Below are positions 57,888 to 64,000 of a stretch of DNA of 64,000 bases, piece after piece. This stretch comes from Terasakiella magnetica (lineage in GTDB: Bacteria; Pseudomonadota; Alphaproteobacteria; Rhodospirillales; Magnetospirillaceae), in the NCBI GenBank assembly GCA_902729415.1, contig CACVCF010000024.1:45647-109646 (forward strand), in the 5' to 3' direction. Positions within the stretch are counted from its first letter, which is position 1. Every line of letters starts with the position of its first letter. The notes under the pieces were generated by a model. That model was not told where the DNA came from, did not search any database, and saw only the letters and a program-made list of their open reading frames with translations. Both the position numbers and the translations under genes were made by a program.

Positions 57888-57894
57888 CCGTCCG

Positions 57895-59781
57895 ATGATC
57901 GAGCTGGTCAGGCTGCTGCTGCTCGATTTCGCGCCTGCCGCGACAGCGCTCTATGGGCTTGCCTTTTTGGTGCTGTCGTTGCTGGTGGGGCTGCCGTTGC
58001 GGCGTGGGCCGGTGCAAAACGCCGCCTTCGGCCTGCTGATTCTGGGTGGTGCCGCCGATCTGTCGCTTTACGGCTTGCGGGAACTTGCGGCCCCGGCGAT
58101 CTGGTTCGGTCCCCTGACCCTGATCATCGCCCTGGCCGAGGTCTGGGCCTTGCGCCTGCTGGTGCTGACCGATCGGCCCCAACCATATCCGCCTTTGGCG
58201 TTGAGCGACGCGGCGCTGCTGCTGGTGTTTCTGGCGGGCCTGTGGGTGGTGCGGATCATTCAGGCCGATCCGTCCTCCAGTCTCAGTTCCCACCTGGGCT
58301 GGATTCCCCTCTACGCGGCGGAATCCTTGCGTCTGGGCCGCTTTCCCCAACCGGCCGAACTGGCGGGCGGGGCGGGCATCCTGGAAAGTGTCGCCTATGC
58401 CTCCGACATGATCGGCCTCACCATCCTTGCCGCCTGGGCGGGAGAGGTGAAGCCCTATCCCGCCTATCTCGCCAGCTCGATTCTGGCGGCGGGTCTGGCG
58501 GTGACGGTTCTAGCCCGCGCCTTGGCGCCGTCGCGGTTGGCGGTGGCAGTCTTTCTGGTTCTGTGCGCCGCCCTGATGGGGCTTGACCCCTTCTTTCGCA
58601 CCGTCATCGGGCGGCATTGGGGCGACACCTTCCAGATCCTGGGCGGGGCGCTGATTCTGGCGGTCCTGACCGGGCCGGATGGTCTTCGCCCAAGGATGCT
58701 GGCGGCTGCCGGAGCGGCAGCGTTTCTGGTGTTCTCGCGCCATTACGCGGCGGTCTATTGGGCGGCGCTGATGGGAATTGGCTTTATCGCCGTCACGTGG
58801 CAGCAGCGGCGGTTGGACCTGCGCCCCTGGCTGGCGTTGACCACGCTGTTTCTCATCAATGCCGCCCGTGAGATCTGGGCCATTCTGGCCCAGCCGACGC
58901 CGTGGTATCCCGGCAACCGGCAGGTGGCGGAGATGCCGACAAGCGCCCATTATTGGGTTAGTGGAATCTTGCACGACCTCGGTCTTCTGACCGAAGGCGC
59001 CGTTGGCCTTCCCACCTTGGTCCGGGCCTTGTATCTGGTGGCGCCTGTCCTGGCCTTGGGGCTGGTTCCCGCCCTGCGGCGGCGGCCTGGAGTGCTGCTG
59101 CTGCCCTTCGTGGTGCTGGCGGCACCCTTCATCCTGCAGGCTTTGACCGGCTACCGGACGGCGGAAACCATCAACAAGATGATGATCATCGCCGTCTTCT
59201 TCTCCGCCTGGTATCCCGCCCATGTCCTGGCGTTATGCGCCGGGGAACAGCGCTGGCGCTCTCCCGCCCCCGCTTGGGAGAGAAAAGCGGTGGGAGCTGC
59301 CTCGGCCGTTGTCCTGTTCGCGGTCATCCTGGCCTCGGGACCGCTGACCCGCTTTGTCCACTGGGGGTTTGACGCCTACCGCGCCCATAACGTCGATCGC
59401 AACATCGCCGAGAGGCTGCAGGATTCCCTGGGCGAACGGTATGCCGAGGAGGCGGCGCGGCCGCTGATCTATACCTATTTCGAGCCCGGCCTCGGCCTGC
59501 GCAACTATATCGGCGGCGATGTTTACCGCGACTTTGACTGGTGGGGGGCCACGGTGCGCGGCAAAATGGCGGGCGCGCACGATCTCGGGGATCTGGTGGC
59601 GCAACTGGGCTATCCCAATCTGTGGATTTCGGCGCCGCATAATTACGGCGCCTATAGCGGCCCGGACCAGGAGCGGTTCCAGCACGAGCTGACCGAGGTC
59701 GAGACGGCGCCCTGGGTCGAGCGCGTCATCACTTTCAACCATGCCCGCTTCGTGGTGGTGCGCCGCCCCCAGTCCCGCTGA
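57895..59781 (+). CDS. large polytopic membrane protein (possible GT-C or polymerase)
   Basis: 628 residues, about ten to twelve hydrophobic segments (for example LYGLAFLVLSLLVGLPL, AALLLVFLAGLWVV, VAVFLVLCAALMGL, LLLPFVVLAAPFIL, VVLFAVILASGPL), with a soluble C-terminal domain of ~130 residues. WTP and other motifs of known O-antigen ligases or polymerases are not evident. Position at the end of the long array suggests a membrane glycosyltransferase, Wzy-like polymerase or modifier. Function not assigned. Confidence 0.6.
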   Translation: MIELVRLLLLDFAPAATALYGLAFLVLSLLVGLPLRRGPVQNAAFGLLILGGAADLSLYGLRELAAPAIWFGPLTLIIALAEVWALRLLVLTDRPQPYPPLALSDAALLLVFLAGLWVVRIIQADPSSSLSSHLGWIPLYAAESLRLGRFPQPAELAGGAGILESVAYASDMIGLTILAAWAGEVKPYPAYLASSILAAGLAVTVLARALAPSRLAVAVFLVLCAALMGLDPFFRTVIGRHWGDTFQILGGALILAVLTGPDGLRPRMLAAAGAAAFLVFSRHYAAVYWAALMGIGFIAVTWQQRRLDLRPWLALTTLFLINAAREIWAILAQPTPWYPGNRQVAEMPTSAHYWVSGILHDLGLLTEGAVGLPTLVRALYLVAPVLALGLVPALRRRPGVLLLPFVVLAAPFILQALTGYRTAETINKMMIIAVFFSAWYPAHVLALCAGEQRWRSPAPAWERKAVGAASAVVLFAVILASGPLTRFVHWGFDAYRAHNVDRNIAERLQDSLGERYAEEAARPLIYTYFEPGLGLRNYIGGDVYRDFDWWGATVRGKMAGAHDLGDLVAQLGYPNLWISAPHNYGAYSGPDQERFQHELTEVETAPWVERVITFNHARFVVVRRPQSR

Positions 59782-59813
59782 TACCAGGGGGGGCGGAGGT
59801 GAGCGTCATCGGC

Positions 59814-60383
59814 TCAGCCGCGTTTGAGCAGCTCTTCCATAAGTCTTTCCAGCCGCTCTACCTTGGCTGTCAGATCGCGCGCCTCGCGGGCGGGGTTGAA
59901 GACGGCCCCATCGGCTAAGTCGCGGTTGACAAAGCTCAACGGTGAAATGATGACGCCATCACCGATGGTCACCCCCGGTCCAATCACCGATGGTCCAGCG
60001 ATGAAGACATTCTTGCCGATGCGGGTGCGCTTGTATTCGATGCTGTCACGCCCGATGCCGGTCTCACCACGGACCGCTTGTTTGTGGCTGCTGTGACTCC
60101 AGACCATGACGTTGAGGCCGATCTGGGTATTGTCGCCGATCTCCAACCCACCCATGGCATCGATCACCGCCCCCTCACCGATCCAGACATTCTTGCCGCA
60201 GACGAAGTTCTCCGGCGCCAGGATTTTGGCACGCTCGCGGATACGGCAGCCCTCGGGCAGATTGAACAGGCGCGCCCGTTCGCGGTCGGTCATGACTTCG
60301 GCCATCTGATAGGTCAGAATCTGGCGGCGAAGCGCCGGGTCGGTCTCGTCGTCGAATAAAGAAGAGAAAGAGAGGGGGGGCAT
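59814..60383 (-). CDS. hexapeptide-repeat acyltransferase
   Basis: 189 residues on the reverse strand, the only gene there in the window. Left-handed beta-helix: CGKNVWIGEGAVIDAMGGL, IGDNTQIGLNVMVWSHSSH (with the acceptor-site His residues), IGKNVFIAGPSVIGPGVTIG. A C-terminal coiled stretch (KVERLERLMEELLKRG) may mediate trimer packing. Could be the N-acetyltransferase of the 55747/56784 pathway or an O-acetyltransferase. It converges with the long + strand array (32-bp gap) and diverges from the next + group. Confidence 0.82.
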   Translation of the reverse strand: MPPLSFSSLFDDETDPALRRQILTYQMAEVMTDRERARLFNLPEGCRIRERAKILAPENFVCGKNVWIGEGAVIDAMGGLEIGDNTQIGLNVMVWSHSSHKQAVRGETGIGRDSIEYKRTRIGKNVFIAGPSVIGPGVTIGDGVIISPLSFVNRDLADGAVFNPAREARDLTAKVERLERLMEELLKRG

Positions 60384-60458
60384 GGGAATCGGGCTATCCT
60401 TGAGATAAAGCGGACAGGCCGACGATACATCGTTTGCCCGCCCTCATCCATGTTGGCC

Positions 60459-60487
60459 TTGGCAAGCGTTGGGGGGCGGCTTATTTA
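60459..60487 (+). promoter_or_regulatory. sigma70-type promoter for the second gene group
   Basis: TTGGCA (60459-60464), 17-nt spacer, TATTTA (60482-60487). The start of transcription would be near 60495, about 22 nt before the ATG at 60517. It lies between the divergent acyltransferase gene and the + strand aminotransferase. Called by eye. Confidence 0.5.
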
Positions 60488-60516
60488 GGGGCTCTATTTC
60501 GTGAAAGGCGGCGGCG

Positions 60517-61674
60517 ATGTCCGAAAGCAGGTTCGTTCAGTTTTCCAAGCCCATGCTGGGAACCGAAGAGGCCCAGGCCGCCTACGATACCGTCATGTCG
60601 GGCTGGGTGACCCAGGGACCGCGCGTCGCCGGGTTCGAAGCCGATTTCGCGGCGGCGGTGGGCGCCAGCCATTGCGCCGCTGTCTCTAACTGCACCACGG
60701 CGCTGCATCTGGCGCTTCAGGCGGCGGGGGTGGGACCGGGCGATGAGGTCATCACCGTCAGCTATACCTTCCTCGCCACTCCCAATTCCATCTGCTATCT
60801 GGGGGCGGTGCCGGTGTTCATCGACATCGAATCCGGTACCCGTAACATGGATCCAGCCCTGATCGAGGCCGCCATCACGCCCCGGACCAAGGCGATCATG
60901 TGCGTTCACCAGTTCGGCATGCCCTGCGACATGACGGGCATCCTGGCGGTGGCCGGGCGCCACGGCATTCCGGTGATCGAGGATGCCGCCTGCGCCATCG
61001 GCAGCGAGGTTCTGGTGGATGGGGTCTGGGGCCGCATCGGCCGCCCCCATGGTCTGGCGGCCTGTTTCTCGCTGCATCCGCGCAAGGTTCTGACCTCTGG
61101 CGACGGCGGCACCATCACCACCAATGACCCCGAGCTGGACCGCAAGGTCCGTATGTGGCGCCAGCACGCCATGAGCGTATCCGATCTGGCCCGCAATTCG
61201 TCGTCCCAGGTGATGATCGAAACCTTCGACGAGATCGGCTACAACTACCGCATGACCGATATCCAAGCGGCAGTGGCGCGCGAGCAGGTCAAGCGTCTGG
61301 ACGGCATCGTCGCGGAGCGGCGGCGGCTGGGCCGGCTTTATCTCGACCGTCTGGCCGATATTCCCGGTCTGGGTCTGCCGGTGGAACCGGCCTATGCCCG
61401 CAGCACCTGGCAGACCTTCGGGGTACTGTTGCCCGCAGGCGTTGACCGCACCGCCACCATGCAGGTCATGCTGGATGCCGGGATTCAGACCCGGCGCCCC
61501 ACCTTCTGCTGTCATCTGGAAAAGGCCCACGCCGCCCCGCCGCCGCGCTTTGCCCTGCCGGTGACCGAGGAGGTCTATCGCCGCAATCTGGGGTTACCAT
61601 TGCATCCTCAGATGCCTGATGCGGACCTGGAATACGTGGTCGCCACCTTGCGCCGCATCCTTCAAGGAGTCTGA
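60517..61674 (+). CDS. DegT/DnrJ/EryC1 sugar aminotransferase
   Basis: 385 residues. FSKPMLGTEEAQAAYDTVMS start, VSNCTTALHLALQAAGVGPG, VIEDAACAIGSE, Schiff-base K190 in CFSLHPRKVLTSGDGGTI and IGYNYRMTDIQAAVAREQ. The Leu-His-Pro-Arg-Lys form is that of the GDP-perosamine/PglE-like subgroup. First gene of a separate transcription unit with its own promoter. Substrate probably a nucleotide-4-keto-6-deoxyhexose; inference. Confidence 0.86.
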   Translation: MSESRFVQFSKPMLGTEEAQAAYDTVMSGWVTQGPRVAGFEADFAAAVGASHCAAVSNCTTALHLALQAAGVGPGDEVITVSYTFLATPNSICYLGAVPVFIDIESGTRNMDPALIEAAITPRTKAIMCVHQFGMPCDMTGILAVAGRHGIPVIEDAACAIGSEVLVDGVWGRIGRPHGLAACFSLHPRKVLTSGDGGTITTNDPELDRKVRMWRQHAMSVSDLARNSSSQVMIETFDEIGYNYRMTDIQAAVAREQVKRLDGIVAERRRLGRLYLDRLADIPGLGLPVEPAYARSTWQTFGVLLPAGVDRTATMQVMLDAGIQTRRPTFCCHLEKAHAAPPPRFALPVTEEVYRRNLGLPLHPQMPDADLEYVVATLRRILQGV

Positions 61675-61678
61675 GGCC

Positions 61679-62617
61679 ATGCTGCTGACCGTGGTGAGCC
61701 CGGCCCATAATGAGGAACGCAATCTGCCCATCTTGTACGAACGTCTGGTCGCCGCCCTTGATGCAGTGCCTGACCTTTCGTGGGAATGGGTGGTGGTGGA
61801 CGATCATTCCACCGACGAGACCTTCGCCACCCTGACGCGGCTGCATGCCCAGGATTCACGGGTGCGGGCGGTGCGGTTCTCGCGTAATTTCGGCTCGCAC
61901 AAGGCGATCTTATGCGGGCTGAACGAGGCGCGGGGCGATTGCGCCGTGGTGCTGGCTTCCGATCTCCAGGATCCACCCACCCTGATTTCCCAATTGATTG
62001 ATGTCTGGAAAACCGGCGTCCATGTGGTCTGGGCCGAGCGTGCCGCCCGCGAAGGGGCTCAGGGTTCACCCTTGGCTTTCATCCAGCTTTATTACTGGTT
62101 GATGCGTAAGGTGGTGGGGTTGAGCAACATGCCGCCCAGCGGTGCCGATGTTTTCCTGGTGGATCGGGCGGTGATCGATACCCTGACCCGCTTCAACGAG
62201 CAGCATGTCAGTCTGGTGGCGCTGCTGTCCTGGGTGGGGTTCCGTCAGGCCTGTATCTCGTATACGCGCCAGGAACGCCTCCACGGACGCTCGTCATGGA
62301 CTCTGGCCAAGAAAATCCGGCTGGTGATCGACAGTGTCACTGGATTTTCCTATCTGCCCATCCGTGCCATTTCGGTGGTGGGGCTGGGTACCGCCTGTCT
62401 CGGCTTTCTCTATGCCCTGGTGGTGGTGGCCAATGCAATTTTCGGCAACAATCCGCCTGCCGGATGGTCATCGCTGATGGTGGCGATTCTGGTGGTGGGC
62501 GGCGTTCAGATGATCACCATGGGCATTCTGGGCGAATATGTCTGGCGCGCGCTTGATCAGTCGCGCCAACGCCCGTCCTACGTCATCGAGGCGCGCTCCG
62601 ATCGGGCGGATCGCTAG
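61679..62617 (+). CDS. polyprenyl-phosphate glycosyltransferase (ArnC/DPM type GT2)
   Basis: 312 residues. VVSPAHNEERNLPILYERLV, WEWVVVDDHSTDETF, VRFSRNFGSHKAI and ASDLQDPPTLISQLI (metal-binding D-x-Q-D-P) are the DPM/ArnC motifs; two C-terminal membrane helices (VGLGTACLGFLYALVVVA, VAILVVGGVQMITMGILGEY) anchor it. Transfers a sugar from a nucleotide donor to undecaprenyl phosphate, often for modification of lipid A or O-antigen. Starts 4 nt after the aminotransferase stop. Confidence 0.9.
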   Translation: MLLTVVSPAHNEERNLPILYERLVAALDAVPDLSWEWVVVDDHSTDETFATLTRLHAQDSRVRAVRFSRNFGSHKAILCGLNEARGDCAVVLASDLQDPPTLISQLIDVWKTGVHVVWAERAAREGAQGSPLAFIQLYYWLMRKVVGLSNMPPSGADVFLVDRAVIDTLTRFNEQHVSLVALLSWVGFRQACISYTRQERLHGRSSWTLAKKIRLVIDSVTGFSYLPIRAISVVGLGTACLGFLYALVVVANAIFGNNPPAGWSSLMVAILVVGGVQMITMGILGEYVWRALDQSRQRPSYVIEARSDRADR

Positions 62618-62652
62618 AGCCGGATGCGTTACGGCCGAAAAGCTGAATCCGT

Positions 62653-62672
62653 CTCTAATCAATACATTAGAG
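62653..62672 (+). promoter_or_regulatory. A+T-rich inverted repeat
   Basis: CTCTAAT (62653-62659), CAATAC, ATTAGAG (62666-62672): seven perfect pairs with a 6-nt spacer. It stands in a 77-bp gap (62618-62694) and could be an operator for a dimeric protein or a weak terminator. The adjacent GAGCCGGATGCGTTACGG shows nothing further. Confidence 0.35.
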
Positions 62673-62694
62673 TGCGATGACAAGGGAAAAGCCC

Positions 62695-63387
62695 ATGGAC
62701 GACGATATGTATGCCGGCCTGCTGACGGGCGATTCCAAGCGGGCGGAGACCAAGACCCTGCTTGATGCGGATTATGCCCGCCTCTATGCCGCCAATATCA
62801 TCGGCCATCTCCGCCGTGTCGGCCTGCCTGCGGCGGGCGGGTGCCTCGACATGGGCTGTGGTGCCGGAGTCATCACCGATGCCTTGCGCGCCTTGCGGGG
62901 CGGCTCGGGCCTGGGGGTCGAGCTGTCGCCCGCCGCCGTCACCTATGCCAGCGCCCGCTTTCCCCTCACCCGCTATCACCACGGCTCGGCCGATGAATTG
63001 TCGCAGGTGGAGGATGCCTCCCTGGGGCTGGTGCATGCGCGCGAGATGTATCCCTATTCCCGCACCATGGATGCCGATCTTCACACCAGCTTTCTGGCCG
63101 CGGCCTTGCCGAAGCTGATGGCGGGAGGTATTTTCGCGGTGATTCAGGTCCGCGACCCCAGTGTCGGCAAGGGGCTGCACAATACCCTGACCGAAGTGCA
63201 GAGCCGCGCCAAGGGCCTGGGATACCGGCAAATGGGAGTGCTGCCCATGGTCCCCCAGCGGGTCTTCGCCCGGCTGGGGCCGCCGAGCCATTCCTGGCCG
63301 GTATTTTCTTTATGGTCGGCGGTGGCGGGCGCGGTCGAGCGCCGCCGCCCCGGATCGGTCAGCTTTGTTTATTGGTTCAAGGCGTGA
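62695..63387 (+). CDS. class I SAM-dependent methyltransferase
   Basis: 230 residues from ATG 62695, chosen because AAGGGA (62682-62687) is 7 nt away; an in-frame ATG at 62677 is less well placed. GGCLDMGCGAGVITDALRAL motif I, GLGVELSPAAVTYASARF motif II, LGLVHAREMYPYSRT motif III. A small-molecule or sugar methyltransferase; substrate unknown. Part of the group started at 60517. Confidence 0.8.
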   Translation: MDDDMYAGLLTGDSKRAETKTLLDADYARLYAANIIGHLRRVGLPAAGGCLDMGCGAGVITDALRALRGGSGLGVELSPAAVTYASARFPLTRYHHGSADELSQVEDASLGLVHAREMYPYSRTMDADLHTSFLAAALPKLMAGGIFAVIQVRDPSVGKGLHNTLTEVQSRAKGLGYRQMGVLPMVPQRVFARLGPPSHSWPVFSLWSAVAGAVERRRPGSVSFVYWFKA

Positions 63388-63417
63388 AGCACGCCTAAGG
63401 CCGGGAAGGATTCTCAG

Positions 63418-63996
63418 TTGAGTCTTTGCAGTGACAGCCGCCTCGATCTGGTCCTGGTCAATCCCGGCGGACGCGAGCGCACCTATCAGCAATTGGGCGG
63501 CGACCTGACCGCCATCGAACCGCCGTTGTGGTGCCGTCTGATCGCGGGCTATGCCTTGGACCGTGGGTGTTCGGTGGCCATTTTGGATTCCGAGGCCGAA
63601 GGTCTGGGGCCTGCCGCGGTGGCGGCCAAGCTGGACGAGCTTGACCCCCGGCTGGTGGTGATGGTGGTGTTCGGGCATCAGCCCTCGGCCTCGACTCAAC
63701 AGATGGTTCCGGCGGGCGAGATCTGCGTTGCCGCCAAGGCCCTTCGTCCCGACCGCCCCATTCTTATTGTCGGCGGCCATGTTTCGGCCCTGCCCGAGCG
63801 CACCTTGGCGGAAGAGGCGGTGGACTATGCCTGCAAGGGCGAAGGACCGGCCACGGTGGTGCAATTGGTGCAGTGGCTGAAGGGGGGGGCGGTGGGCATG
63901 CCCGCCCAGGTGGCCGGACTGGTCTGGCGCGGCCAAGAGGGTAAGGTAACACCGGCAAAACGCCGGGCACCAGCGTCACGACACCTGTTTAGTTGA
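63418..63996 (+). CDS. B12-binding/radical SAM-type protein, prematurely ended
   Basis: 192 residues from TTG 63418 with GGGAAGGA at 63403-63410. The sequence LVLVNPGGRERTYQQL, PLWCRLIAGYALDRG, VVMVVFGHQPSAST, ILIVGGHVSALPERTL and KGEGPATVVQLVQWL is the cobalamin-binding-like N-terminal domain of B12-type radical SAM enzymes (as in BchE-related methylases). Those proteins go on to a radical SAM domain, yet this frame ends in a TGA at 63994-63996 shortly after AKRRAP. The sequence likely breaks near 63965 by insertion, frameshift or real truncation; the window edge hides the outcome. Confidence 0.6.
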   Translation: MSLCSDSRLDLVLVNPGGRERTYQQLGGDLTAIEPPLWCRLIAGYALDRGCSVAILDSEAEGLGPAAVAAKLDELDPRLVVMVVFGHQPSASTQQMVPAGEICVAAKALRPDRPILIVGGHVSALPERTLAEEAVDYACKGEGPATVVQLVQWLKGGAVGMPAQVAGLVWRGQEGKVTPAKRRAPASRHLFS

Positions 63997-64000
63997 ATCT

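Noticed and set aside
1..64000. tRNA, rRNA, known riboswitches, replication origins
   Set aside because: None was recognised by reading; no cloverleaf, rRNA core or riboswitch consensus was seen.

Overview
This window is a G+C-rich bacterial surface-polysaccharide locus. The base composition, the proteins (an EPS-associated MarR-type regulator, Leptospira-like 'sporadic carbohydrate cluster' families, a legionaminic-type nonulosonate pathway) and the short interspersed GC-rich repeats suggest an alphaproteobacterium, most like Magnetospirillum/Paramagnetospirillum. That assignment is inference; no rRNA or marker gene is present.

Layout. The tail of an FkbM-like methyltransferase gene (to 236) is followed by a hairpin and a good sigma70-type promoter (278-306). 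From 357 to 59781 every gene lies on the + strand, mostly with 1-8 base overlaps: about 57 intact genes plus two broken ones. The array opens with a MarR-like EPS regulator and a NusG/RfaH-like antiterminator, followed by a leader hairpin and an ops-like sequence (1548-1558). After 59781 come one minus-strand acyltransferase (59814-60383), a new promoter, and a second + strand group (60517 to the end) that finishes in a truncated B12/radical-SAM-type protein.

Regions. 1597-11042: dTDP-sugar genes (C-methyltransferase, two DegT aminotransferases' first member, FdtA-type ketoisomerase, RmlB, RmlA, RmlC, no RmlD), SDRs, a sugar O-methyltransferase and a mosaic glycosyltransferase. 11042-18072: ABC flippase, SDRs, a heptose-type nucleotidyltransferase/kinase fusion in reversed domain order, a HAD phosphatase and an APH-type kinase. 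18069-22820: split transketolase, 2OG-Fe(II) oxygenase, LIC12192-like protein, radical SAM/SPASM enzyme and methyltransferase. 22821-28300: a lower-G+C insert with a decayed cupin, two C-methyltransferases, an oxidoreductase and a TIGR04372-type glycosyltransferase. 28302-39969: second TIGR04372-type gene, cupin, then a nonulosonate pathway (LegB, LegC, LegG, LegI, acyltransferase, CBS-nucleotidyltransferase, two CMP-transferases, and a 748-residue CBS-NeuB-SAF-TIM-barrel fusion). 40040-48408: an unusual module around an AroB-like sugar phosphate cyclase with aminotransferase, two Gfo/Idh oxidoreductases, KdsB-like cytidylyltransferase, SDR and 2-hydroxyacid dehydrogenase. 48458-59781: methyltransferase, LIC12162-like transferase, CDP-sugar genes, glycosyltransferase, Gfo/Idh plus DegT pair and a large membrane protein.

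The genes together would make several activated, modified sugars (dTDP-, CMP-, CDP- and probably UDP-linked) and assemble and export them as a complex surface glycan. Mobile repeats have shaped the locus: a TA-flanked MITE now supplies the start codon of one epimerase gene, and copies of a GC-rich repeat supply Shine-Dalgarno sequences for at least two others.
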